A stretch of DNA of 64,000 nt from Kribbella caucasensis (GTDB lineage Bacteria > Actinomycetota > Actinomycetes > Propionibacteriales > Kribbellaceae): the NCBI RefSeq assembly GCF_004361855.1, contig NZ_SNWQ01000004.1:124001-188000 (forward strand). Direction: 5' to 3'. The notes below the pieces were generated by a model. It saw nothing but the letters and a program-made list of their open reading frames with translations, searched no databases and was not told the origin of the DNA. Below are positions 1 through 9,607 of the stretch, piece by piece; positions within the stretch are counted from its first letter, which is position 1, and every line of letters starts with the position of its first letter. The position numbers were made by a program, and so were the translations under genes.

Positions 1-3000
1 GACGGCCGGCAACCCGCCGAACGCGAGTTCCTTGGCGAAGTACACCCGCAGCCGCGGCCGCTCGTCACCCTTCACCCAGCCGCGCGTCTGCTTGTCCACC
101 ATCGGACCATCCGGACCTTCCAGCAGAGCCTGCCGGTACTGCGCGTCCTTCTGGCCGCGCGCGACACCGAGATGCTCCATCAGCGCGCGGATCTCGTTGC
201 GGAGGTTCTGCTTGCGCAACGGGTGATGCCTGCGCGTGGTCTCGAACTCCTTGTCGAGCAGCCGCGCCTCGGCCAGTCGGCCCCCATCCTCCCGGGACAG
301 GACCTGCTCTTGCTTGACGTTGCTGCCGAGCCGGAGTACAGACGGCTCGGCCGGCCGGCCGGCGTGTGCCAATTGGTGCAGGAGATTGGCCATCGTCCTT
401 GCCACGCTGGTGTTCCCGCTCCGCGCGGACACACTGATGGTCGCGGGCTGCGACCCGTCCGCCAGTACGACGAACTCGCCCGGGTGACCGTCGTCGACAG
501 TCGCTGCTCGGACGTTCAGCTCGAACGGGGCGCCCACCTTCGGCGTGACCAGATACCTGTTGCCGTCCAGGACTTCCGGCCGACTCGGATCGCTGGGCCT
601 GCGGGTCACCGACTCGATCTCCGCCGCCGCGAGTACGTCGTCCCGGGCCAGGGCCGCGTGGATCTCCCGCTCGACGGCCTCCCAGTTGGCCATCAGCCGG
701 CGGGTTCCACTGAAGAACATCAACGACCGTGCCACACCCCGGATGACGTCCTTGCCCGAGGCATCGTGTCCGGGCGGAACCCCATCCTGCGCAGACGTCG
801 TACCGTTCCCGTCCGCGAACTCCTGCGGGTCCGTCGGGTCCGTCGGGTCCGTGGGATCGGTCGGGTCCGTGGGATCGGTCGGATCGGTCGGATCGGTCGG
901 ATCCGTCAGGTCCGCCTGGTCGGTCACGTCCACCGGTGGTCGCGGTACCGGGTTGAGCGCGCGAGCAATAGCGCTGCGCCCGTCCTCGGCCGCCTCCGGG
1001 TTGTCCGGGTGATCAGCGAAGTCGGGAGGGGTGTGGGGGAGGATGCGGTGCTTGTCCAGGGTTTCGATCATGTCGGCGATCGAGCGGCCGCGGTACCACC
1101 TGCTCCGGCCGGTCTCCGCGTGCTCCAACATGACACTGACTTCGAGCGAAGCCTTGCCATCCGGGCCCTGGACCTTGGTGAGCACCACCTTGGCCGTATG
1201 GCCGGACCGGATCATTGCCTTCAGCCCCGATTCCAGCGAGCTCACCCGATAGCGGCCGACGCCCGGCGGGATGAGATTCGGGGCCTTGGGTCCGAACGCC
1301 CAGTCGAACGACACCGAGCGCTGCGGCCGGATCGGTTGCCCCGGCTCGAGGTACGTCGGTGGCACGGGCTTCACTTCACGGAGTTCAAGTACGACGTAAT
1401 CCGGCTGACCGGGTTGCCCGAAGCTCCACTCCGCGCGGTTCTGGTGCTCCGACGAGGAGACCTGACCAACGTCGTCCTGCTTGGGCTCGTCGGGGTTGGG
1501 GTCCGGGTTGGAATCGTCGGGGTTCGAATCGTCGGGATTGGAGTCGTTCGGATTGGGGTCGTTCGGGTCCGGGTCGTTCGGGTCGGGGTTGTCCGGGTTG
1601 GAGTCGGGTGGGTTGGTGCTGGACGGGCCGTCGTCGGTGGCGTCGGCGATCAGGAGAGGGTCGGGGACGGACGCTTCGGCGGACAGCGTGCGGAACTTCT
1701 CGATCGCCTCCTCGAGACGGCGCTCGGCCTGTTCGAGCGGCCGGTGGTTGACGCCTCGCTCCGCCAGCGGGCGCCGGATGTCGATGAGATCAGCGGCCTT
1801 CCGGACTGCCCACAACGCGTCGATACGATCCTCGAGCAGTGGTTTCTCGGCTCGCGTCTCGGCACGCAGCAACCGCCTGGCCTCGTCGACAGCAGCCCGC
1901 ACCCGATCCGTATATCCCCCACGGACGGCCTCGCCCTTGGCCGGATCCACGCCCTCCAGCAGCGGGAAGTACGGCGGAATTCCGGCGTTGTCCGTGATCC
2001 GCAGATAGACGGTCATCGCGTGTTCGAGCCGCGCCCGCGCCTCGTCAAGCTCCGGCCCAGACCGACCGTCCGCCTCCAGCCGGTCCACCTCGGCCGCCAG
2101 TGACTCGATCCGCTGCAGCCCCCAACTGCGTTCCTGCCGGACACGGAAGTCGACAGCCGGATCGTCCCCAGGCTGATTCGCCGTCCTCGCCTCCCGTACG
2201 GCGGCGCGCGCCCGGTCCGTGAAGTCGGGAGCGCTCCGCGACACGGGGTCCGACCAGGTCGGCGTCGTACCGTCCACCACCTGATCGGCAAAGTCGCCGA
2301 TCTCCTCGAGGAGGTACTGAACGCGGGCGACGGTCCGGTCGATCACCTCCGGATTGGCGACCTGCGCGCCCAGTGCGTGGTTCAGCCGGTCGAAACGCAT
2401 CAGTTCGGCGTTCTTGAAGTAGAACCTGGACGCCGGGATGCCGGCCACGGCGCCGATCGAGCCCGCGATCGACAACCAATAAGGGAGGTCTTCCAAACTG
2501 ATCACGGCGTGAACCCCGAGCGTCGTACCGATCGCCAAGGCCGAGACCGCGGCGACCTGCGCGACCCAAGCCCAGAACGGTGTCAACCCAAACGGCTTGG
2601 GCCCGGTCGGCGCATCCGGCGGACGAAGCCGTACCCCGGTCTCGAGGTCGGCCCGATCCTGGGTCCGGTCGGCCAGGTCGGGTACTGAACCGGACTGTGT
2701 TTGCGCGGCCTCTGCTTCGAGCTGTCCGATCCTGCTGTCGAGATCGGACAGCTGACTCCCCAACGCGTCGAGGATCTCCCGGGCCGACCGCGCGGCCAGC
2801 AACTGCACCTCATAGGTTCGACGCTCGTCTCCGGTCGCCTCGTCCTTGCTCATGAACCAGGCATCCGCAGGAGCTCCGGCCAGTGCACCGCCGGCGCTGG
2901 GAACGAAGGCTCCGAGCAGACCTTCCCAACTGGTGATCGCCTCGAGGATGGGCGCCAGTGGGTTCACCGCCGGCTGCGGACCGGGCCGACCTGCCGCGTC

Positions 3001-6000
3001 GGTGTCCTTGTTCCCACCGGCAGAGAGCAACCGCCGCAGGATCGAGGGAATCTGGTCGATGGTCTGCGCGCCAAGGTGCAGGCCGAGCGACGGGAAGCCC
3101 GGTTCGTCGCCAAGCTCCGGGACTCGGTGATCCAGACCCAGCCCCTGCATCGAAGCGAGTCGCTCGGCTCTCCGCCGCAGGTCGGCGAGTGCTTCGAGTA
3201 ATTGGTTCTGCAAGGTGTCGGGGTCGTTCTCCTGCTTCCGCTTCATGTGGTCGACCCGGCGGAGCCGCGCGTCGAACTTGCCCGCGTCGATGCGGCGCTC
3301 GGCCCAGGCCCGGAATCCCGCCGCCAGCCCCAGCACCAGGATTGCCGAAAGCGGGTCGACACCAAGTGGCACCAGGGCGAGGGCCGCGCCGATTCCGGCC
3401 GTGGCGGCACCGCCGTGCCTGACCAGGTAGTGGCCCTGCTGCGTGGCACGCGGGGGCTGTGGACCGTCGTTCGGCGGTGCCGGCGCGATGCCGAGGAGCC
3501 TGCGGAATCCCGGGTAGTCCCGCTCGCGTGCCTCGTCGTCGGCGCGGTAGGCAGGCCGGTACATCAACTCCTTCTTGCCCACCAGCCAGCGATCCAGGAA
3601 CGCACCGGTCAGCGAGTTGACGAAGGCCGGAACAGCCATTCCGGCGGCGAGCAACGGGGTGCCGCCGGCGAGGAGGACCGCTGCCACGATGGCCGTCGAG
3701 TTGACCCCGGAGCTGATCACCACCTTGGCGACGAACATCGCGGTGGGCAGGCGCCGGTCCAGCAGGCTCTGCTGGGACTCGAACGCGTATACCGTCGCCC
3801 GCGCGCGACCACCGATCAGGCCACGCAGCAGGTCCACGTCACGCTGGTGGGTCGCCAAGCCCATCGACTCGATCAACCTCGCGATCGCGTCCCTGGTCAG
3901 GGCTTTGCGGATCGCGCCCATCTCCCGGCGATCTTCGACCCGCTGCTCCAGATTGGCCAGCCGGGCCTTGTCCGCGATGGTCAGCTCGAGGTCGGACCGC
4001 TCGTCCTGGTTCGCGGTCGGAGTGAGGAGCGGCTCTCGGGTCAGCAGACTCGGGTCCGTCACCCCGACGGTGAGGCGAAGGCGGAGTTCCGCGACCGCCT
4101 GCGCCATCGTGGGCGCGACGTCGTAGCGGCGTACGTTCTCGGCCACGGTGATCACGGCGGTGGGAACCGCGCCGTCGTGGATCTCGACTGTGTACGACTG
4201 CTCTGCCTCGACCTGCCCCGTGGTGACGACGACCTGTACGGCGACATCCTTCGTCACCTGGATCTCATAGCTGTTCGCACTCGTCCGCTGGATCGACTTG
4301 ACGTCCGCGGAGTTGGCCACCGTCGTACGAGCCATCGCCTCCTGGATGTTCCGCTCCAGCCGAGTGCCCTGCGGAGACACGATCAATTGGTCAGCGGGGC
4401 CGTGGACAGCATCGACCAACTCGGCCAGGTTGAATGCGCTGTAAGTCTTGACGGTGGCTCTGTGGTCGACCACCTCGACCGTGAACCTGTACGGCGACGC
4501 GTCGGCCGCCGGCCGTGCCACCCGGGTGACGACCAACCTCACCCCATGCCCGGACTCGGCGAGCGCGGTCAACTCTTGCTCCAACGCAGCGAGCGCCTGC
4601 GGATCAAGGGCAGCCCGCAACGCGTCGAGCCCGGCCGTCCCAACAAATCTCGGCGTTCCACCAGGCACGTCCGCCCGGAGTACGGCGGTCACCTGCTCGC
4701 CGATCCTCAACGGCCCACTCGGTTGAGCACCCCCGATGCCGCCGTACAACCGGGCAGCATCTTGTCGGGAGTCCGGGTTCGGGGTGAACTCGATCTTGCC
4801 GTCGACCAAGTCCACCTTCGTACTCGGCGCGGCCGGCGAGTGCCACTCACCACCTGGGGTGCGAACCATCACCCAGAGTTCGGCGAACTTCCCGACGTAG
4901 GCCGGCGGGAAATGACCGACCCTGCCAATCTGCATGTCCGCCCAGCGGACCGCGCCAGTGTCATCGACGAACGCGTTGAACCAGTGACCTTCAGTCGGGA
5001 CGCCAGGACCCCTCGGCGCGAACAATCCCCCGATGATCGCAACCGTGCCTGGCGGCTGACCCTCCAGGCTGGCCCTGATCCGGTCGAACGCGGCTGCGGT
5101 GTAAGCCTCCGGGTTCGTTGCGTCCGGAACGACTATCGTGTCGGGCCGGACACCGGTGAACTCGTACATCTCATGCCGCTCACCCGGATTCAAACTGGGT
5201 GTGCCGTGCTGGTTGACCGATATGTGCAGGTCGAGGTAAGCAAGCCGCGGCTCGTGGCCCTGCAGCGTGTCTGCAAACGCGCGGGCACTGTCGCCACAGT
5301 TGTTCGTCGCACCGGGGTGATCGGATTTGTAGTGCGGGTTGCCGCGCGGGACCCAATCGTCAACATTTCGCAGGGGGTCGTCACCCACCCGATCCGCAAA
5401 GTCCCGCGTGAACGAGCCGTCCGGGTCGCCGTTGCCATAGCGGCCGGGCTCCACCTCGTGCCGCTGTTGACCGGGAGCGCCGGCCGGGCTCGACAGCGGA
5501 TCGGCCGAGGGCTGGCTCGGGTGCTGGATCAGGTCAGCCAACTCCGCGATCCTCGCGCGCGGGTGGTTCACAGACTGTCCGGTCGACGGATCGCGCACGT
5601 CGATTGTTGCCTCTAGCAAGGAGGTGACTGGATTGGCGGCGAAGGTCACCGTGACCCGGTTGCCCCTGCTGATCAAGGCAACGAGCCCGCTTTCCAGGCG
5701 GGCCAGCTCCCGCCATCGAACAACCGCGTCATCCGGAAAGATGCTGAACGTCCCCATGTCCTTGAACAGCGCCCAACCGGGAATACTCCCATCTTGGTTC
5801 AGCATCCGGTCCAACGCTTCAGCCGTCTGCACCCGGACCAGCGCATCCGGCTGCGGATAGACCTCGCTCAGATAGGCAACCATCTCTCCGTTCGGCCCGG
5901 CCTCGACCCGGTTGCCCCCCTCGGGCCTCACCACGATCGGATCAGCGACCTGCTCGCTTGCACCGAGCCGAGCTGACGGCCCTACATCGCCCAGGAGCTG

Positions 6001-8820
6001 ATCGGCGGGCGGTGGGGGTGTCGGAGTGGTGTCGTCCACTGGAGGAGGTGTGAGTGGGCCCTGCGGTGGGGTGAAGAGGTCGTCATCGCCGGGCTGGAAG
6101 GATTCGATCGACGGACGGGAGTACCGGTTGAAGATCTCGCCGGCCTGGTTGATGAAAGTGCGGCCACTGACCCACACGGTCCGGCCCGACGAGTCCTGCA
6201 CGGTGTAGGTCACCGTCACTGTGGACGGGCGGATCTGGCCGGGCGGGAAGCTCACGGTGACGTCGAGCTCAAACCCGGCGTTCAGCCACGCGGCCCACTC
6301 GTTCTCGACCTTCTTGTAGGCACCGGTGTTCAGATTCTTGTTCTGTGGAAAGAGATTCTCCAGCACCGTCATCTTGAAGAACCGCCAGGCGAGCGCATGC
6401 CCACCTTCGTCCTTGGGTACTCCACCAAGCTTGCCCGCGAGCGCCTGGGCCACCTTGTCGGCGTACCGACGCCCGCGCCCGTCGAACGCTCGGACGAGGT
6501 GGGCGCGCACCGACCGCGGCCGCCCCTTCGAGTCCGAGATCCACTCAGCCGTATTGCCCCTGTACGTCTGAGGACCCGGCAGGTTGATCGCCCCGAGCCG
6601 CGGTTGGTCCTCCTCCGCGATCAAGGGCGAGTCCGGATCGAACCACCCGAACTCAGCTCCCGCCCCCTCTTCGGCCTCCGACACCGGCGGATCACTCGGC
6701 GGCGGTGGATCGTCCTTCTGTGCCTGCCCAACAGGCCCAGCCAGCGCCGCGCTCGCCCCGAACCAATGCTCCTCACCAACCGCCGGCTCAAACTTCGCCA
6801 CCGACTCCGCAGCTTCAGCCGAGGCCGCCAACTCCAAATCAGCACTCGTCGCGTCGTCAACGCTCGGCTCCCCGGCCGGCGTCGCCCCATCGGTAGTGTC
6901 TTCGGCCTCCGTCTCCGCACTTCGGTCTGCGGAAACGTTCGGCTTGCCGGAGGTAGTCGGCGTAGTGCCCTGTTGGGTGGACGCGGCCGCTGCGGTGGAG
7001 CCGACTGCAGAGTGTACCGGCCCAGCCGGTGTACCAACTGAACTTGGCGCCTGGGTGACCACCGGCGCAGAGGTCCCCGGCGCGACAGGCGCGGCGCCCG
7101 ACAGCTGGTGGCCGCCCTCCGGGTCGCCAAGTTGCAGCTCGCTGCCCTGCCGGTTCGCTGTCGCGCCATCCGTCGATTCGACGATTTCGTTGCCTTGAGC
7201 ATCGACGGTTTGGTCGGCGGCGATGCCGTGGTGATCGACGACCGGCTGGTCGACCAGCTGCTGATCACCGGTCTGCAGATCGACCGTCTGCTGGTCGGTG
7301 ACCTGCTGGTCGGTGGGCTGGTGGTTCTCGGTCAGGGTCGAGGATGTGTCGTGGTATGGGCTCTGGGCTGAGCCGAGGCGGACGGGTCCGGCGTCTGAGT
7401 GGGCGCCCGAAGTGGTCATGGGCGGCCTGAGCAGGGACTCACCTTGCTCCGACCGGAGCTGATCAGAGGCCGCCAACTGCTGATCGCCGGACAGGTCGGA
7501 TCCGGGGTCCGAAAGCCTGGAGGTGTTCGGGTCCGTGACTGACCCGGCATCTGTCAGCGTGCCACCGGCCTGACCACTGCCGCTCTGGAGACTTCCGGTC
7601 TGCTCACCTCCGGCCTGCCCACCTCCAGTCTGGCTGGTTCCCCCTTGGCTGTTCCCGAGCTGACCGCTGCCGGCCTGGCCATTCCCGGCCTGTCCCACGT
7701 CGGCTTGTCCTCCGGCGACCTTGGCCAGGTCGCCAGGTGGGGTGTTCGGTGGTGGGGTGAAGGTCGACGCCTCCGTGCCGAACCTGTTGATCAAGGCGTT
7801 CGATGCCGATTGGCTGAACCCTCGGAAGGTGTCGACGCCGTTCGCGCGCAACGACCCGTTGGCGCCGGCGCTCAGCCACCCGTCCTTGACGTACTGGGCG
7901 GCGTCCTGGACGTTCAGCAAGTTGCCGAAGTTGCCACTGTGAACGTCCTCGGCAACCTTGCTGGACAGCGTCGAGCTGAACGCGTTGGTGCCGAAGGACT
8001 GCACGAAGACTCGGGTTTGCTGCTTAACCCATCTCGACGCACCGACTCGATCCAGAGCGCGGCTGGTCAGATTGCCGAGTCCCCGGAACGGCTTACCGAT
8101 GAGGTGCGAGATCGGTTCACCGGCACTGGAGCCCAGGATGGACTTCTCCATCTGTTCGTTGCCGAACTTCGTGCCGAGCCTGCCGGTCTCGTTCAGCGCA
8201 AGGCCCGTGGGGATCAAGTCGTCGACGATCTCGGTCGCCACGCCGCGAAGGAAGCGACCCGGTGTCAGGGCGACGACCTGGGGAAACGTCGAGGCGGCCG
8301 CGCGGCCCGCCAGCCACTCCAGCGAACCGCTGACCAATTTGGCGGTTCCCCTGGTGATCAAGAACCGCGCGCCCATACCCGCGACCCACCCGGCCGGTCC
8401 GGCGGCGAAGGTCGCGGCGTAGATCGGCAGGTTGATCGCGATCTCCCACTTGATCTGGGCTCTGGTGTACTCGACGTCGGCCGCGTAGTCGAGCACGCTC
8501 TGCGCGATCCGGCCCGCCGCCGTGGACAGTTCGCCGGTACCGCCAAGACCACCGCCGGCGAAGGCCTTCACCGAAGAGTTGAAGGCACCGCCGGCATAGT
8601 CGGGCCAACTGGTCGCCATCTTTCCGGCCTGCTCGCCGGCCGTCGTTCCCATCGCAGTCGCCAGCGCGGCGAGATCCCGCCAAGCCGGCGCGAGGACGTT
8701 CCGCAGTGTTTCCTCGTCCGCGTCCGGCCAGCCGAAGACCTTGCCGACCGCCTCGCCGGCCAACCGGAGTACCTCGTATGCAAAGCCATAGATGTCAGTT
8801 GGGGGAGGCGGAACGGCCAT
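1..8820 (-). CDS. Giant T7SS effector-like protein with nuclease and papain-fold deamidase domains, C-terminus off window
   Basis: One frame stays open from ATG at 8820 to the window edge, giving at least 2,940 residues. Order: WXG100/CpnT-like helical N-terminus (about 1-250); Gln/Gly/Asp-rich linker (about 365-545); a DNA/RNA non-specific endonuclease-like domain (about 745-880, GGH with His808 and the NLFPQN motif with Asn822); a papain-fold toxin/glutamine-deamidase-like domain (about 1160-1310, Cys1175, His1279 and Asp1295 in NNCGDSA, GHWFNAF and WADMQ); hydrophobic segments near 1695-1735, 1803-1835 and 2081-2125; Asn/Pro/Asp repeats (about 2400-2440); (TDP)n (about 2637-2671). Two unnamed beta-rich modules recur before and after the membrane part. 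It begins 6 bases after a WXG100-like gene, so translation is probably coupled. By family logic this is a secreted T7SS substrate. Toxicity and target are inferred, and the C-terminus is unseen. Confidence 0.85.
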   Translation of the reverse strand, partial: MAVPPPPTDIYGFAYEVLRLAGEAVGKVFGWPDADEETLRNVLAPAWRDLAALATAMGTTAGEQAGKMATSWPDYAGGAFNSSVKAFAGGGLGGTGELSTAAGRIAQSVLDYAADVEYTRAQIKWEIAINLPIYAATFAAGPAGWVAGMGARFLITRGTAKLVSGSLEWLAGRAAASTFPQVVALTPGRFLRGVATEIVDDLIPTGLALNETGRLGTKFGNEQMEKSILGSSAGEPISHLIGKPFRGLGNLTSRALDRVGASRWVKQQTRVFVQSFGTNAFSSTLSSKVAEDVHSGNFGNLLNVQDAAQYVKDGWLSAGANGSLRANGVDTFRGFSQSASNALINRFGTEASTFTPPPNTPPGDLAKVAGGQADVGQAGNGQAGSGQLGNSQGGTSQTGGGQAGGEQTGSLQSGSGQAGGTLTDAGSVTDPNTSRLSDPGSDLSGDQQLAASDQLRSEQGESLLRPPMTTSGAHSDAGPVRLGSAQSPYHDTSSTLTENHQPTDQQVTDQQTVDLQTGDQQLVDQPVVDHHGIAADQTVDAQGNEIVESTDGATANRQGSELQLGDPEGGHQLSGAAPVAPGTSAPVVTQAPSSVGTPAGPVHSAVGSTAAAASTQQGTTPTTSGKPNVSADRSAETEAEDTTDGATPAGEPSVDDATSADLELAASAEAAESVAKFEPAVGEEHWFGASAALAGPVGQAQKDDPPPPSDPPVSEAEEGAGAEFGWFDPDSPLIAEEDQPRLGAINLPGPQTYRGNTAEWISDSKGRPRSVRAHLVRAFDGRGRRYADKVAQALAGKLGGVPKDEGGHALAWRFFKMTVLENLFPQNKNLNTGAYKKVENEWAAWLNAGFELDVTVSFPPGQIRPSTVTVTYTVQDSSGRTVWVSGRTFINQAGEIFNRYSRPSIESFQPGDDDLFTPPQGPLTPPPVDDTTPTPPPPADQLLGDVGPSARLGASEQVADPIVVRPEGGNRVEAGPNGEMVAYLSEVYPQPDALVRVQTAEALDRMLNQDGSIPGWALFKDMGTFSIFPDDAVVRWRELARLESGLVALISRGNRVTVTFAANPVTSLLEATIDVRDPSTGQSVNHPRARIAELADLIQHPSQPSADPLSSPAGAPGQQRHEVEPGRYGNGDPDGSFTRDFADRVGDDPLRNVDDWVPRGNPHYKSDHPGATNNCGDSARAFADTLQGHEPRLAYLDLHISVNQHGTPSLNPGERHEMYEFTGVRPDTIVVPDATNPEAYTAAAFDRIRASLEGQPPGTVAIIGGLFAPRGPGVPTEGHWFNAFVDDTGAVRWADMQIGRVGHFPPAYVGKFAELWVMVRTPGGEWHSPAAPSTKVDLVDGKIEFTPNPDSRQDAARLYGGIGGAQPSGPLRIGEQVTAVLRADVPGGTPRFVGTAGLDALRAALDPQALAALEQELTALAESGHGVRLVVTRVARPAADASPYRFTVEVVDHRATVKTYSAFNLAELVDAVHGPADQLIVSPQGTRLERNIQEAMARTTVANSADVKSIQRTSANSYEIQVTKDVAVQVVVTTGQVEAEQSYTVEIHDGAVPTAVITVAENVRRYDVAPTMAQAVAELRLRLTVGVTDPSLLTREPLLTPTANQDERSDLELTIADKARLANLEQRVEDRREMGAIRKALTRDAIARLIESMGLATHQRDVDLLRGLIGGRARATVYAFESQQSLLDRRLPTAMFVAKVVISSGVNSTAIVAAVLLAGGTPLLAAGMAVPAFVNSLTGAFLDRWLVGKKELMYRPAYRADDEARERDYPGFRRLLGIAPAPPNDGPQPPRATQQGHYLVRHGGAATAGIGAALALVPLGVDPLSAILVLGLAAGFRAWAERRIDAGKFDARLRRVDHMKRKQENDPDTLQNQLLEALADLRRRAERLASMQGLGLDHRVPELGDEPGFPSLGLHLGAQTIDQIPSILRRLLSAGGNKDTDAAGRPGPQPAVNPLAPILEAITSWEGLLGAFVPSAGGALAGAPADAWFMSKDEATGDERRTYEVQLLAARSAREILDALGSQLSDLDSRIGQLEAEAAQTQSGSVPDLADRTQDRADLETGVRLRPPDAPTGPKPFGLTPFWAWVAQVAAVSALAIGTTLGVHAVISLEDLPYWLSIAGSIGAVAGIPASRFYFKNAELMRFDRLNHALGAQVANPEVIDRTVARVQYLLEEIGDFADQVVDGTTPTWSDPVSRSAPDFTDRARAAVREARTANQPGDDPAVDFRVRQERSWGLQRIESLAAEVDRLEADGRSGPELDEARARLEHAMTVYLRITDNAGIPPYFPLLEGVDPAKGEAVRGGYTDRVRAAVDEARRLLRAETRAEKPLLEDRIDALWAVRKAADLIDIRRPLAERGVNHRPLEQAERRLEEAIEKFRTLSAEASVPDPLLIADATDDGPSSTNPPDSNPDNPDPNDPDPNDPNPNDSNPDDSNPDDSNPDPNPDEPKQDDVGQVSSSEHQNRAEWSFGQPGQPDYVVLELREVKPVPPTYLEPGQPIRPQRSVSFDWAFGPKAPNLIPPGVGRYRVSSLESGLKAMIRSGHTAKVVLTKVQGPDGKASLEVSVMLEHAETGRSRWYRGRSIADMIETLDKHRILPHTPPDFADHPDNPEAAEDGRSAIARALNPVPRPPVDVTDQADLTDPTDPTDPTDPTDPTDPTDPTDPTDPQEFADGNGTTSAQDGVPPGHDASGKDVIRGVARSLMFFSGTRRLMANWEAVEREIHAALARDDVLAAAEIESVTRRPSDPSRPEVLDGNRYLVTPKVGAPFELNVRAATVDDGHPGEFVVLADGSQPATISVSARSGNTSVARTMANLLHQLAHAGRPAEPSVLRLGSNVKQEQVLSREDGGRLAEARLLDKEFETTRRHHPLRKQNLRNEIRALMEHLGVARGQKDAQYRQALLEGPDGPMVDKQTRGWVKGDERPRLRVYFAKELAFGGLPAV

Positions 8821-8826
8821 GACCGG

Positions 8827-9165
8827 TCAGGCCTGGCCGGTTCGCTGGATGTTCTCGCTCTGCAGCCGGTCTTGTTCCTCGTAGCGGGCAGCGTCCCCGG
8901 TCATGCTGGTGCCGAACGCCTTCAGGGTTTCGGCACCCTGTTTGGCCGATTCCTTCAGATCCGTGGCCGGCAGGTTGTAGCCGAGGTGGAAGTTGTCCGC
9001 CTCCTTGCCGGTGCCGATGGCGGGCTCGCCGGAGAGGATCCGCTGGACGATCTCGGCGACCTTCGTCCCGAAGTCCCCACCGGCGGCCACCAGGGAGGCG
9101 CCACCGGTCCGTACGACGCCGGTGTCCATCTCCATCCGGCCACCATCGATGTTCACCTTGGCCAT
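8827..9165 (-). CDS. Small WXG100-like T7SS partner protein
   Basis: 112 residues, predicted largely helical, no signal peptide or cysteine. The length (about 100) and position, between a YbaB-like gene and the giant effector-like gene, match the small ESX partner proteins that accompany large T7SS substrates. No clean Trp-X-Gly turn is visible, so the family call rests on size, helical character and context. The ATG at 9165 overlaps the upstream stop (TGATG), which favours it over a GTG one codon earlier and implies translational coupling. The likely role is to pair with, or present, the giant protein for export. Confidence 0.6.
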   Translation of the reverse strand: MAKVNIDGGRMEMDTGVVRTGGASLVAAGGDFGTKVAEIVQRILSGEPAIGTGKEADNFHLGYNLPATDLKESAKQGAETLKAFGTSMTGDAARYEEQDRLQSENIQRTGQA

Positions 9166-9512
9166 CACGACGTCCTCTCCGCTCGCAGCCGGATCTGTTC
9201 GAGCACTGGGTCGAGTACCAGGTCCGTGGTCGCCCCCGCCCGCGGCAGGATCGTCGCCCGCATCAACCGGATCGCCTGCCGGGTGGCGTCCTCGATCGCC
9301 TGGTCGAAGGTCTGCTTGATCTGCTCCGCCAGTGCCACCGAGTCGGCGTTGCGGTAGATCCGCGCATCCAGTTCGAGGTCGATCAGCCGGCCGTCACCAT
9401 CCACCGTCACCGTCACCAGACCGTCGGCGGAATCGGCGTGGCCGCGAAGCTCCGAAACCGCCCGCCGGGCGGCAGTCACGTCGTCGGCCAACTTTGCCAG
9501 GTCGTCGATCAT
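9165..9512 (-). CDS. YbaB/EbfC-family protein
   Basis: 115 residues with the YbaB/EbfC pattern: an N-terminal helix (AKLADDVTAARRAVSEL), a short beta meander around VTVTVDGDGRLIDLEL, then a long C-terminal helical part (EQIKQTFDQAIEDATRQAI). Classical members are small dimeric nucleoid-associated proteins. Copies in actinobacterial ESX loci commonly sit beside WXG100 genes and their role there is unsettled. It is first in a three-gene minus-strand unit (this gene, the WXG100-like gene, the giant gene) whose reading frames abut or overlap. The stop overlaps the next ATG by one base. The DNA-binding role is family knowledge and not shown by the sequence. Confidence 0.75.
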   Translation of the reverse strand: MIDDLAKLADDVTAARRAVSELRGHADSADGLVTVTVDGDGRLIDLELDARIYRNADSVALAEQIKQTFDQAIEDATRQAIRLMRATILPRAGATTDLVLDPVLEQIRLRAERTS

Positions 9513-9607
9513 GCAGGCAGCTTGGACGGCCGGAGCCCGCTGTGGATCACGATGACCGCTTTCTGCCAGCCGTCGGAGGCGGCCGCGACCCAGGGCGACG
9601 ATGAGGC

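Noticed and set aside
808..910. Short GGATCGGTC-type repeats as a DNA regulatory array
   Set aside because: They lie in frame in the giant gene and encode the Thr-Asp-Pro repeat, a simple protein linker.
172..2103. Long Arg/Val-rich plus-strand frame (643 codons)
   Set aside because: It is the codon-aligned antisense of the giant minus-strand gene; composition (RRVRGIGRVR runs from the TDP repeats) is typical of an antisense shadow and it has no ribosome site.
3202..5616. Long plus-strand frame (804 codons)
   Set aside because: Also the antisense shadow of the giant gene, which has recognisable domains here on the minus strand.
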